Source: DASQUK01 sp963717085
Lineage (GTDB): Bacteria > Actinomycetota > Acidimicrobiia > Acidimicrobiales > VFJN01
Length of the DNA stretch: 64,000 bases
Assembly (NCBI GenBank): GCA_963717085.1
Contig: CAVQVM010000012.1
Coordinates: 1-64,000 of the forward strand
Direction of reading: 5' to 3'
This document shows positions 34,232-41,964 of this stretch, one piece after another. The notes beneath the pieces are model-generated. The model was not told where the DNA came from. It saw only the letters and a list, made by a program, of their open reading frames with translations, and did not search any database. Each line of letters begins with the position of its first letter. Positions within the stretch are counted from its first letter, which is position 1. Made by a program: the position numbers and the translations under genes.

Positions 34232-34270
34232 CGTACAACATCTCTGACCATCGGGTCAGATTCTTGTACG
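34232..34270. promoter_or_regulatory. Nested palindrome: candidate operator of the hopanoid operon
   Basis: Outer arms CGTACAA (34232-34238) and TTGTACG (34264-34270) and inner arms CTGACC (34244-34249) and GGTCAG (34254-34259) share one centre near 34251. The stretch is much more AT-rich than its surroundings and ends 21 bp before the first hopanoid gene. A plausible -35/-10 pair overlaps it (CTGACC, 17 bp, TACGAA), which would place a start of transcription near 34279. It could be the operator of the upstream MerR-TetR regulator; a leader hairpin is the alternative. Confidence 0.55.
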
Positions 34271-34291
34271 AAAGCGGGGACTGGTCGGCGC

Positions 34292-36067
34292 ATGGGCGAC
34301 ATCGCGGTGGCGATCCAACAGGAGGGCGCCACACCCCGACCCGCCCTGCCGCCGGAGGCCCAGCTCCTCGTCCAGGCTGACCACGAGAACTTCCCGGTCG
34401 CCACCCGGCTCGTGCCCCGCGAAGCCCGCGGGCAACTGCTCGCCGTCTATGCCTTCGCCCGCCTGACCGACGACCTCGGCGACGAGCATCGCGGTGATCG
34501 CACTGCGGCCCTCGACTGGCTGGAGGGCGACCTGCGGGCGGCGCTCGAGGGTCGGCCCAGCCATCCGGTCACCGCTCGGCTGAGCCGCGCGATCGCCGCC
34601 ACCGACATGACCGCGGCCCCCTTCTTCGACCTCATCGCCGCCAACCGGCGCGACCAGGCGATCGCACGCCAGGCGACCTGGGACCAGTTGATCGACTACT
34701 GCCGGTTGTCAGCCAACCCCATCGGCGCTGCCGTGCTGGCGATCGCCGGCGCCCTGACGCCCGAGCGCGAGGCCCTGTCGGACCGTGTGTGCAGCGGCCT
34801 GCAGGTCGTCGAGCACCTCCAGGACGTGGGGGAGGACGCCGCCGCTGGGCGCATCTACCTCCCCGCCGACGACCTGCAGCGGTTCGGCGTGGTGGATGCA
34901 GACCTGATGGCGGCGGAGGCCTCGCCCGCGTTGCGGTCCGTCGTCGCCTTCGAGCTGGCCCGCGCCCGGGAGCTGCTGGCGGCGGGCATCCCACTGACCC
35001 GGTCGCTGCGGGGCTGGTGCCGGTTGGCGGTGGCCGGCTACGTCGCCGGGGGCCTGGCGGCGGCGGACGCGATCGAGGCCGCCAACTACGACGTGCTGGC
35101 CCGCCCGGTCCGACCCCGCCAGGCCCGGACACTGCGCCACGCGCTCCGGGTCCTGGCGGCTCCGGCAGCGAGACCTGGACGTGAGGGCCGCGAGAAGCCC
35201 GAGCTGGACCGGGCGTACGCCGCGTGCGCCGAGGTCACCCGCCGGGAGGCCAAGAACTTCGCCTACGGCATCGCCCTGCTGCCCCCGCCGAAGCGCCGGG
35301 CGATGGCGGTGGTGTACGCCCTGGCCCGCCGGGTCGACGACATCGTGGACGAGCCCGGCCCTATCGACGCCCGGGCCCGGACGCTCGACGAGCAGGAGGC
35401 ACTGGCGACCCGCACGATGGGCGAGGGCGTGGCCGCCGTGCCGGGCGACCCCGTGCTCGTGGCCCTGGCAGACGTGGTGCGCAGGTACCCGCTGCCTCCG
35501 GATGCCGTCGCCGACCTGTTCGAGGGCTGCCGCCGCGACCTCGTCCTGGCCCGCACGGCGACGTTGGACGACCTGGTCGGCTACTGCCGGCAGGTGGCGG
35601 GTTCGATCGGGCGGCTGTCGCTCGCGGTCTTCGGCACCGACCGGCCGGGCGTGACGGCGCCGCTGGCCGACGACCTCGGCGTGGCCCTCCAGCTCACCAA
35701 CGTCCTGCGTGACGTGGTCGAGGACCGTGACCAGCTCGGCCGGGTCTACCTGCCGGCCGACGACCTGGCCCGTTTCGGCTGCGCGCCCGATGCGTCCGGA
35801 CCGGCGGATCGGCTGGCGGCGCTGCTCACGTTCGAGGCCGAACGAGCCCGCGGCTGGTACGACCGGGGGCTGGGCCTGCTGCCGCACCTCGACCGCCGTT
35901 CCCGCGCCTGCGTGGCCGCCATGGCCGGCATCTACCACCGCCTGCTCGACCAGATCGAGCGCGACCCTGGGGCGGTCCTGCGTGGTCGCATCTCGCTCAC
36001 GACCGGGCAGAAGGTGGGCGTCACTGCCCGCAGCCTGGTGCGGTTCCCGATCGGGCCTGGCGGATGA
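34292..36067 (+). CDS. hpnC-hpnD: HpnC-HpnD fusion (squalene formation from farnesyl diphosphate)
   Basis: A 591-residue protein made of two squalene/phytoene-synthase-fold domains. Residues about 20-285 match HpnC: DDLGD (60-64) and the second site QDVGEDAAAGRIYLP (177-191). Residues about 303-590 match HpnD: DDIVD (349-353) and NVLRDVVEDRDQLGRVYLP (470-488). The joint is a short basic linker near 291-303. In the three-step route, HpnD makes presqualene diphosphate from two FPP and HpnC converts it to hydroxysqualene; normally they are separate proteins. Both halves keep their Asp-rich motifs, so both reactions are plausible in one chain. It is the first gene of the operon and overlaps hpnE by 4 nt. 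Confidence 0.92.
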   Translation: MGDIAVAIQQEGATPRPALPPEAQLLVQADHENFPVATRLVPREARGQLLAVYAFARLTDDLGDEHRGDRTAALDWLEGDLRAALEGRPSHPVTARLSRAIAATDMTAAPFFDLIAANRRDQAIARQATWDQLIDYCRLSANPIGAAVLAIAGALTPEREALSDRVCSGLQVVEHLQDVGEDAAAGRIYLPADDLQRFGVVDADLMAAEASPALRSVVAFELARARELLAAGIPLTRSLRGWCRLAVAGYVAGGLAAADAIEAANYDVLARPVRPRQARTLRHALRVLAAPAARPGREGREKPELDRAYAACAEVTRREAKNFAYGIALLPPPKRRAMAVVYALARRVDDIVDEPGPIDARARTLDEQEALATRTMGEGVAAVPGDPVLVALADVVRRYPLPPDAVADLFEGCRRDLVLARTATLDDLVGYCRQVAGSIGRLSLAVFGTDRPGVTAPLADDLGVALQLTNVLRDVVEDRDQLGRVYLPADDLARFGCAPDASGPADRLAALLTFEAERARGWYDRGLGLLPHLDRRSRACVAAMAGIYHRLLDQIERDPGAVLRGRISLTTGQKVGVTARSLVRFPIGPGG

Positions 36068-37440
36068 CCCGGCCCCGAATCTGCGTGGTGGGCGGGGGGC
36101 TCGCGGGGATGGCGGCGGCGCTCGCATGTGCCGACGCCGGCGCCGAGGTGACCCTCGTCGAGCGGCGCCGGCGGCTGGGCGGCGCAACCTGGTCGTTCCG
36201 CCACAACGACCTGTGGTTCGACAACGGCCAGCACGTGTTCCTGCGCTGCTGCACGGCCTACCGGGCGTTCCTCGAGCGCCTCGGGGTGGCGGACCGGGTG
36301 CGGCTCCAATCGCGCCTCGACGTCCCCGTGGTCGCCCCCGGCGGCCGGACGGCACGGCTGCGCCGCAGCCGCCTCCTCCCGGCGCCCGCCCACCTCGGCC
36401 GGTCGCTGCTGACGTACCGCCACCTCCGCGTCCGTGACCGCCTGCGGCTCGGTCCGGCGGCGTTGGCGCTCCGCCGGGTCGACGTCGACGCGGCGGAGGC
36501 CGACCAGCAGACGTTCGGCGATTGGCTCACGCGCCACGGCCAGCCACCGGAGGCGCAGGCGGCCCTGTGGGACCTGATCTGCCGCCCGACCGTGAACCTA
36601 CCGGCGACCGAAGCGTCGCTGGCGCTGGCGGCAATGGTGTTCCAGACGGGCCTGCTCACCGAGGCCGGCGCCGCCGACATCGGCTGGGCGTCGGTCCCCC
36701 TGGGGGAGCTGCACGGCGACGCCGGGCTGCGTGCGCTCGAGCGGGCGGGCGTCGAGGTCCTGACCGGTGCGCCCGTCAGCGCGGTCGACCGACCGCCGGG
36801 GGGAGCCGGGTTCACCGTGAGGGTCGCAGGCACCCAGCACGCCGCCGACGCCGTCGTGGTCGCCGTCCCCCACACCGCGGTCCCCGGCCTGGCGACCGAC
36901 CTTGCCGAGCTGGTCGGCGTGGGCGAGCGGCTCGGCGTGTCGCCGATCGTGAACGTGCACGTCGTCTACGACCGGCGGGTCACCGACCTGGAATTCGCCG
37001 CCGGCGTGGGCACCGACGTCCAGTTCGTGTTCGACCGCACCGCCGCTGCCGGGCTCGACCGGGGCCAGTACCTGGCGGTGTCGCTGTCCGCGGCCGACCC
37101 GTACATGGATCGGTCGCCCGACGAGGTCAAGGCGGCGGTTGTCGCCGGCCTGGCCGCGCTGTTCCCCCGGGCACGCGCCGCTCGCGTCGTCGACGCGCTC
37201 GTCTCGCGCGAGCCGGCGGCGACGTTCAGGGGAGTGCCCGGGTCCCGCTCCGCCCGTCCGCCCGGCACCACTGCGGTCGCCGGGCTGGTGCTGGCCGGAG
37301 CGTGGACCGCCACCGGGTGGCCGGCGACCATGGAGGGGGCGGTGCGCAGCGGCAACCGCGCCGCCCGCCACGCCCTCCTCGCCGCCGGGCACACGCGCCA
37401 GCTGCCGGCGTGGCCGGCCGACGAGGAGATCGCGGTGTGA
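36064..37440 (+). CDS. hpnE: Squalene-associated FAD-dependent desaturase/reductase HpnE
   Basis: A 458-residue amine-oxidase/phytoene-desaturase-like flavoprotein. The FAD-binding motif VVGGGLAGMAAALACADAG is at 8-26, with VERRRRLGG after it; the NLPATEASLALAAMVFQTGL segment and the C-terminal LAGAWTATGWPATMEGAVRS block are typical of HpnE. It reduces hydroxysqualene to squalene with FAD, completing the three-step route begun by HpnD and HpnC. It overlaps the hpnC-hpnD fusion by 4 nt (ATGA). It is followed by an 85-bp hairpin-rich spacer before the prenyl synthase gene. Confidence 0.94.
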   Translation: MTRPRICVVGGGLAGMAAALACADAGAEVTLVERRRRLGGATWSFRHNDLWFDNGQHVFLRCCTAYRAFLERLGVADRVRLQSRLDVPVVAPGGRTARLRRSRLLPAPAHLGRSLLTYRHLRVRDRLRLGPAALALRRVDVDAAEADQQTFGDWLTRHGQPPEAQAALWDLICRPTVNLPATEASLALAAMVFQTGLLTEAGAADIGWASVPLGELHGDAGLRALERAGVEVLTGAPVSAVDRPPGGAGFTVRVAGTQHAADAVVVAVPHTAVPGLATDLAELVGVGERLGVSPIVNVHVVYDRRVTDLEFAAGVGTDVQFVFDRTAAAGLDRGQYLAVSLSAADPYMDRSPDEVKAAVVAGLAALFPRARAARVVDALVSREPAATFRGVPGSRSARPPGTTAVAGLVLAGAWTATGWPATMEGAVRSGNRAARHALLAAGHTRQLPAWPADEEIAV

Positions 37441-37512
37441 GCGAGCGACAGCGAGCGAGCCATGGGCACAGTGCCCTGTCGCCGCGAAGCGGCGATGTGC
37501 TCATTGGCGGGC
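37441..37512. repeat. Hairpin-rich intra-operon repeat (hpnE to prenyl synthase)
   Basis: Directly after the hpnE stop: two GCGAGCGA octamers, then the palindrome GGGCAC-A-GTGCCC (37464-37476) and the hairpin TCGCCGC-GAA-GCGGCGA (37479-37495). The ribosome-binding site of the next gene follows at about 37513. The layout (GAGCGAGC motif, then hairpins with a GAA loop) resembles the spacers at 11374 and 41868. It may act as an mRNA processing or stability element inside the operon. No ORF is supported. Confidence 0.6.
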
Positions 37513-37525
37513 CGGAGGCACGCCG

Positions 37526-38545
37526 ATGAGCACGCTGACGTCCGTCCCGGATGCCCTCGCTCGGGCCCGCGACATCGTCCACCCCGCCATGGTGGACGCC
37601 GTCGAGCGGCTCAATCCCGAGCTGGGGAGGATCGCCGCCTACCACCTGGGCTGGTGCGACGAGCACGGTGCGCCGAGTGCCCGGGCCGGCGGCAAGGGCG
37701 TCCGCCCGGCGCTCGCGGTGCTGTCGGCTGAGGCCGCGGGCGCCGACGCGACCGCGGGGGTGCCCGGTGCGGTCGCCGTGGAGCTCGTCCACAACTTCTC
37801 GCTGCTCCACGACGACGTCATCGACGGCGACCGCGAGCGCCGCCACCGCCCCACGGTGTGGGCGCTGTATGGCGTCGGTCCCGCCGTGCTGGTCGGCGAC
37901 GCCCTCCTCACGCTCGGCCACCAGGTCCTGCTCGAGCACGGCCAGGCGGGGGCGGCCGCCAGCGCCGAGCTGGGCGACGCCGTGGCGGCGATGATCGGCG
38001 GGCAGGCCGACGACATGGCCTTCGAGGGCCGGTCCGACGTCACCGGCGAGGAGTGCCTCGGCATGGTGGCCGGCAAGACCGGCGCCCTCCTGTCCTGTGC
38101 CGCCGCCATCGGCTCGGTGCTGGTGGGCGCGCCCGCCCCGGTGGTCGCTGCGCTGGGCAGCTACGGCGCCCACCTGGGCGTCGCCTTCCAGGCCGTCGAC
38201 GACATCCTCGGCATCTGGGGTGACCCCGAGCGGACGGGCAAGCCGCGGGGCAACGACCTGTCCACCCGCAAGAAGTCGCTCCCGGTGGTCTTCGCCTTGA
38301 GTGCCGACGATCGCGGCCTCGCCGGCGAGCTGCGGCGCCTGCTTCTCAACGGGCCGCTCGACGCCGGCGCCGTGTCCCGGGCCACCGAGCTCGTCGAGGC
38401 CTGTGGCGCCCGGCAGGCCACCGAGGCGCTTGCCCGCGAGCACCTCGATGCCGCCTGCCGGGCGTTGCCGGGGGCGGGGTTGGCGGCGACGGCGTGCGCC
38501 GAGCTGGCCGACCTCGCCCGCTTCGTCGTCGAGAGGGAGTTCTGA
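37526..38545 (+). CDS. Polyprenyl (probably farnesyl) diphosphate synthase
   Basis: A 339-residue trans-prenyltransferase. First Asp-rich motif LLHDDVIDGDRERR (DDVID at 96-100), second motif FQAVDDILGIWGD (VDD at 224-226), KT in MVAGKTGALL and the K-rich STRKKSLPVVFAL. F91 lies five residues before the first Asp, in the range where an aromatic residue limits chain length, so C15 product for squalene is likely, though C20 cannot be excluded. ATG 37526 has GGAGG 8 nt upstream. Its stop overlaps the cyclase start by 1 nt (TGATG). In actinobacterial hopanoid clusters a prenyl synthase occupies this same position. Confidence 0.92.
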   Translation: MSTLTSVPDALARARDIVHPAMVDAVERLNPELGRIAAYHLGWCDEHGAPSARAGGKGVRPALAVLSAEAAGADATAGVPGAVAVELVHNFSLLHDDVIDGDRERRHRPTVWALYGVGPAVLVGDALLTLGHQVLLEHGQAGAAASAELGDAVAAMIGGQADDMAFEGRSDVTGEECLGMVAGKTGALLSCAAAIGSVLVGAPAPVVAALGSYGAHLGVAFQAVDDILGIWGDPERTGKPRGNDLSTRKKSLPVVFALSADDRGLAGELRRLLLNGPLDAGAVSRATELVEACGARQATEALAREHLDAACRALPGAGLAATACAELADLARFVVEREF

Positions 38546-40458
38546 TGGCCATCGATGCACCGGCGGTCGCTCCCGCTGCGCCATCCGTCGCCGGCGCGGT
38601 CGAGCGGGCTCGCGACCACCTGCTGAGCCTCCAGCATCCCGAGGGATGGTGGAAGGGCGAGCTCGAGACCAACGTCGCCATGGACGCCGAGGACCTCATG
38701 CTGCGCCACGTCCTCGGCATCCTCGACCCGGAGACGGCACGGGCGGCCGGCGACTGGATCCGCTCCCAGCAGCGGGCCGACGGCACCTGGGCCACGTACC
38801 ACGGGGGGCCGGGCGACCTGTCCACCACCGTCGAGGCCTATGTCGCGCTCCGCCTCGCCGGCGACGCGCGGGACGCCGCGCACCTGGCGCAGGCCCGCCG
38901 GTTCGTCCTCGACGCGGGCGGCATCGAGCGGACGCGCGTCTTCACGCGCATCTGGCTCGCCCTGGTGGGCCAGTGGTCGTGGGACGACCTCCCGGCACTG
39001 CCGCCCGAGGTGATCCTCCTGCCGGCCGGCGCCCCGCTCAACGTGTACGACTTCGCCTGCTGGGCGCGGCAGACCATCGTCCCGCTCACCGTGGTGGCGG
39101 CGCACCGCCTGGTCCGCCCGCTGCCGTTCTCGATCAGCGAACTTGCGGCGGTTGGCGACGCCATGACCGCTCCAACCGCCGCAAGTTCGGGGTGGCACCG
39201 GCGGTTGGAGCGCCTGGACCGGGTGCTCAAGGCGTACGAGCGACTGCCGGGCTGGGCTCCTCCCAAGCTGTTGCTACGGCGGCTGGCCCTCCGGCTGGCG
39301 GAGCAGTGGATCGTCCGCCGCCAGGAGGCCGACGGCTCCTGGGGCGGCATCCAGCCGCCATGGGTGTACTCGCTACTCGCCCTGCACGCACTGGGCTACC
39401 CGCCCGACCATCCCACCGTGGTCGCCGGCCTGGCCGGCCTCGACCGGTTCACCATCCACGACCGGCGGGGCCGCCGGCTGGAGGCGTGCCAGTCACCGGT
39501 GTGGGACACCGCCCTGGCGGTGGTGGCCCTTGCCGATGCCGGCGGGGCGCCCGACGATCCGGCCCTCGTGCGGGCGGGCCGGTGGCTGCTGGACCAGGAG
39601 GTCACCGTCGCCGGAGACTGGGCCGTGCGCCGTCCCGGCCTCCCGCCGGGTGGCTGGGCGTTCGAGTTCGCCAACGTCAACTACCCCGACGTGGACGACA
39701 CCGCCGAGGTGGTGCTGGCGCTGCGGCGGGTCGCAGGCCTGGACGCGGCCCGCCGCCGGCAAGCCATCGGGCGCGCCGTCACCTGGGTGGAGGGCATGCA
39801 GAGCCGGGGCGGGGGGTGGGCGGCGTTCGACGCCGACAACACCAGCCGGCTGTGCGCGGCGCTGCCGTTCTGCGACTTCGGCGAGGTCACCGACCCGCCG
39901 TCGGCCGACGTCACCGCCCACGCCATCGAGATGCTCGCCGACGAGCCCGACGCCGACCACGGTCGGCTCCGGGAGGCCATCGCCTGGCTGCGGGCCGAGC
40001 AGGAACCGGGTGGCTCGTGGTTCGGGCGCTGGGGTGCCAACCACGTCTACGGGACCGGCGCGGCCGTGCCTGCGCTGGTGGCTGCCGGTGCCAGCCCCGA
40101 CGACCCGAGCGTCACCCGGGCGGTGACCTGGCTCGAACGCCACCAGAACGATGACGGCGGCTGGGGCGAGGACCTGCGCTCCTACAACGATCCGCAGGCG
40201 GTGGGGAGGGGCACATCGACGGCGTCGCAGACCGCGTGGGCGCTGCTGGCGCTGCTGGCCGCCGGGCGCGGCGACAGCGATCCCGTGAGCCGTGGGATCG
40301 CGTTCCTGGTCGATACCCAGACGCCGGACGGCACCTGGGACGAGGAGCACTTCACCGGGACCGGCTTCCCCGGCGACTTCTACATCAACTACCACCTCTA
40401 CCGGCACACGTTCCCGCTGACGGCACTCGGCCGCTACTGCCGAGAGATCCCCTCATGA
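38545..40458 (+). CDS. shc: Squalene-hopene cyclase with an in-frame palindromic insertion
   Basis: A 637-residue type II triterpene cyclase converting squalene to hopene/hopanol. The catalytic acid motif is DVDD at 382-385 (YPDVDDTAEV). QW-type repeats are visible, e.g. QQRADGTWATYHGG, RRQEADGSWGGIQPPWVY, AEQEPGGSWFGRWG and DTQTPDGTWDEEHFTG; GTGFPGDFYINYHLYRHTFP is the usual C-terminal block. Residues 198-215 (from S198 to S215) are encoded by the 52-bp palindromic element at 39138-39189 and fall in the variable linker between RPLPFSI and the RLERLDRVLKAYERLP helix, where extra residues are likely tolerated. It overlaps its neighbours on both sides (TGATG and ATGA). Confidence 0.96.
   Translation: MAIDAPAVAPAAPSVAGAVERARDHLLSLQHPEGWWKGELETNVAMDAEDLMLRHVLGILDPETARAAGDWIRSQQRADGTWATYHGGPGDLSTTVEAYVALRLAGDARDAAHLAQARRFVLDAGGIERTRVFTRIWLALVGQWSWDDLPALPPEVILLPAGAPLNVYDFACWARQTIVPLTVVAAHRLVRPLPFSISELAAVGDAMTAPTAASSGWHRRLERLDRVLKAYERLPGWAPPKLLLRRLALRLAEQWIVRRQEADGSWGGIQPPWVYSLLALHALGYPPDHPTVVAGLAGLDRFTIHDRRGRRLEACQSPVWDTALAVVALADAGGAPDDPALVRAGRWLLDQEVTVAGDWAVRRPGLPPGGWAFEFANVNYPDVDDTAEVVLALRRVAGLDAARRRQAIGRAVTWVEGMQSRGGGWAAFDADNTSRLCAALPFCDFGEVTDPPSADVTAHAIEMLADEPDADHGRLREAIAWLRAEQEPGGSWFGRWGANHVYGTGAAVPALVAAGASPDDPSVTRAVTWLERHQNDDGGWGEDLRSYNDPQAVGRGTSTASQTAWALLALLAAGRGDSDPVSRGIAFLVDTQTPDGTWDEEHFTGTGFPGDFYINYHLYRHTFPLTALGRYCREIPS
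39138..39189. repeat. 52-bp palindromic element, copy 2, inside shc
   Basis: It has the same 18-nt arms as the copy at 12394-12445 (CGAACTTGCGGCGGTTGG and its reverse complement, both intact); only bases in the centre differ (GACGCCATGACCGC versus GAGGCCATGGCCTC). In shc it is read in the frame encoding ELAAVGDAMTAPTAASS. Five of six frames lack a stop. Presence in a coding region and in an intergenic site argues for a dispersed element rather than a gene-specific structure. Confidence 0.92.
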
Positions 40459-41867
40459 ACGCGCGGCCGGGGATCGTCCTGACGCCCCGCCGCGCCGAGG
40501 CGCGGGCGGTGGCGGGGGGCGCTCCGGGGTTGGAGACGATCGTCACCGGCGTCGGGCCCGAGCGGTCGCGGCGGTCCGCGATCAACCTCGCCGCCCGCTG
40601 CCGGGGCGCACCGGCGATGGCCGTCGCCGGCTGGTTGGCTCCACCGCCGCCCGGCCTGGCGCCGGGAGACGTGGTGGTCGCCACCGAGGTGCTGGGACCC
40701 TTCGGTGGCGTGCCGTTGCCGTCGGCGCCGCTGGTCGCCAGCGCCCTGGCCCGGTCCGGCCTGCGGGTCCACGAGGGTCCGGTCACCGCGGCGGACGACG
40801 GGGAGAGCGCCTGGTTGGTCGAGGCGGCGCCCGACCGGCCGCGGGCCGTGGTGCGGGTGGTCGCCGGCGAGTCCCTCACCGTCGGCGCCTACCGGGCGCT
40901 GCGCCGCACCGCCCGGGTGCTGGCGGCGTGGTCCGCTGCCGCCGGGCCCCGCACGGTCCTGCTGCCCGAGCCGCGCTCGTTCTGCGCCGGCGTCGAGCGG
41001 GCCATCGAGGTGGTCGAACGGGCGCTGGACCGCTACGGCCCGCCCGTCTACGTCCGCCGGCAGATCATCCACAACCGGCACGTCGTCGCCGACCTCGAGT
41101 CGCGGGGTGCGGTGTTCGTCGAGGAGGTCGACCAGGCGCCGGAGGGCGCCAGGCTGGTGTTCTCCGCCCACGGCGTGTCCCCCGCGGTGGAGGCGGCGGC
41201 GGCGGAACGGCGCCAGGCGGTCATCGACGCCACCTGCCCGCTCGTGGCCAAGGTGCACCGCGAGGTGCGGCGCTTCGCCGAGCGCGACTACAGCGTGGTG
41301 CTGGTCGGCCACGCCGACCACGACGAGGTGGAGGGGACCATGGGCGAGGCGGCCGACGTCCGCCTGGTGTCGACGCCCGAGGACGCCGCACACGTCGCCG
41401 TGCCCGACCCCGGGCGCGTCGCGTACGTCACCCAGACCACCCTGGCGCTCGACGACGTGGCGGACGTGGTCGCGGTGCTGCGCGACCGCTTCCCGGCCCT
41501 CGCCGGCCCCGCCGCCGACGACGTCTGCTACGCCACCCAGAACCGGCAGGACGCGGTGCGGGCGATCGCCGACGACTGCGACCTGCTGCTGGTCGTGGGA
41601 TCGCAGAACTCGTCGAACAGCCAGCGCCTGGTCGAGGTCGCCGAGCGCGCCGGGTGCCCGTCCCATCTCGTCGACGACGAGCGCGAGCTCGACCTCGGTT
41701 GGCTGGCCGGTGCGGCCACCGTCGGGGTCACCGCCGGCGCGTCGGCCCCGGCGGAGATCGTCGACCGGGTCGTCGCCGCCCTCGGCGGACTGGGCACGCT
41801 CGACATCCACACCCGGGCGGTCACCGCCGAGACCGTCCGCTTCTCGCTGCCCGAGGAGGTCCGCTGA
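40455..41867 (+). CDS. ispH: HpnG-like nucleosidase domain fused to IspH
   Basis: A 470-residue fusion. Residues about 166-465 are HMBPP reductase (IspH): the three Fe-S cysteines C177 (SFCAGVERA), C261 (DATCPLVAKVH) and C358 (VCYATQNRQDAV); substrate-binding H206, H239 and the GHADHDEVEGTMGE block; and SNSQRL plus GVTAGASAP. Residues 1-165 resemble a short nucleoside-phosphorylase/MTAN-fold HpnG (TGVGPERSRRSAINLAA, LAPGDVVVATEVLGP, WLVEAAP, VVRVVAGES). HpnG removes adenine from adenosylhopane. Here the acidic residue usual after RVV is shifted (RVVAGE) and the domain is about 50 residues short, so activity is uncertain. ATG 40455 overlaps shc by 4 nt. IspH supplies IPP/DMAPP. Confidence 0.88.
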   Translation: MNARPGIVLTPRRAEARAVAGGAPGLETIVTGVGPERSRRSAINLAARCRGAPAMAVAGWLAPPPPGLAPGDVVVATEVLGPFGGVPLPSAPLVASALARSGLRVHEGPVTAADDGESAWLVEAAPDRPRAVVRVVAGESLTVGAYRALRRTARVLAAWSAAAGPRTVLLPEPRSFCAGVERAIEVVERALDRYGPPVYVRRQIIHNRHVVADLESRGAVFVEEVDQAPEGARLVFSAHGVSPAVEAAAAERRQAVIDATCPLVAKVHREVRRFAERDYSVVLVGHADHDEVEGTMGEAADVRLVSTPEDAAHVAVPDPGRVAYVTQTTLALDDVADVVAVLRDRFPALAGPAADDVCYATQNRQDAVRAIADDCDLLLVVGSQNSSNSQRLVEVAERAGCPSHLVDDERELDLGWLAGAATVGVTAGASAPAEIVDRVVAALGGLGTLDIHTRAVTAETVRFSLPEEVR

Positions 41868-41950
41868 AGTGCGAGCGAAGCGAGTGCTACAGGCCGACGG
41901 CGCGAGCGCCAGCTCGCCCGGAGGCGATGGGTGTGGGGCTCAGCCCCACA
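41868..41950. repeat. Hairpin-rich intra-operon repeat (ispH to hpnH)
   Basis: It begins right after the ispH stop with GCGAGCGAAGCGAG, followed by GGCGC-GA-GCGCC (41899-41910) and the palindrome TGTGGGGCT-C-AGCCCCACA (41932-41950, nine-base arms). The ribosome-binding site of hpnH (AGGAGA) starts at the last base. The order of elements resembles the spacers at 11374 and 37441. The last palindrome could hide or expose the ribosome-binding site; it could also be a protein-binding dyad. Confidence 0.6.
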
Positions 41951-41964
41951 GGAGACACTGACCC

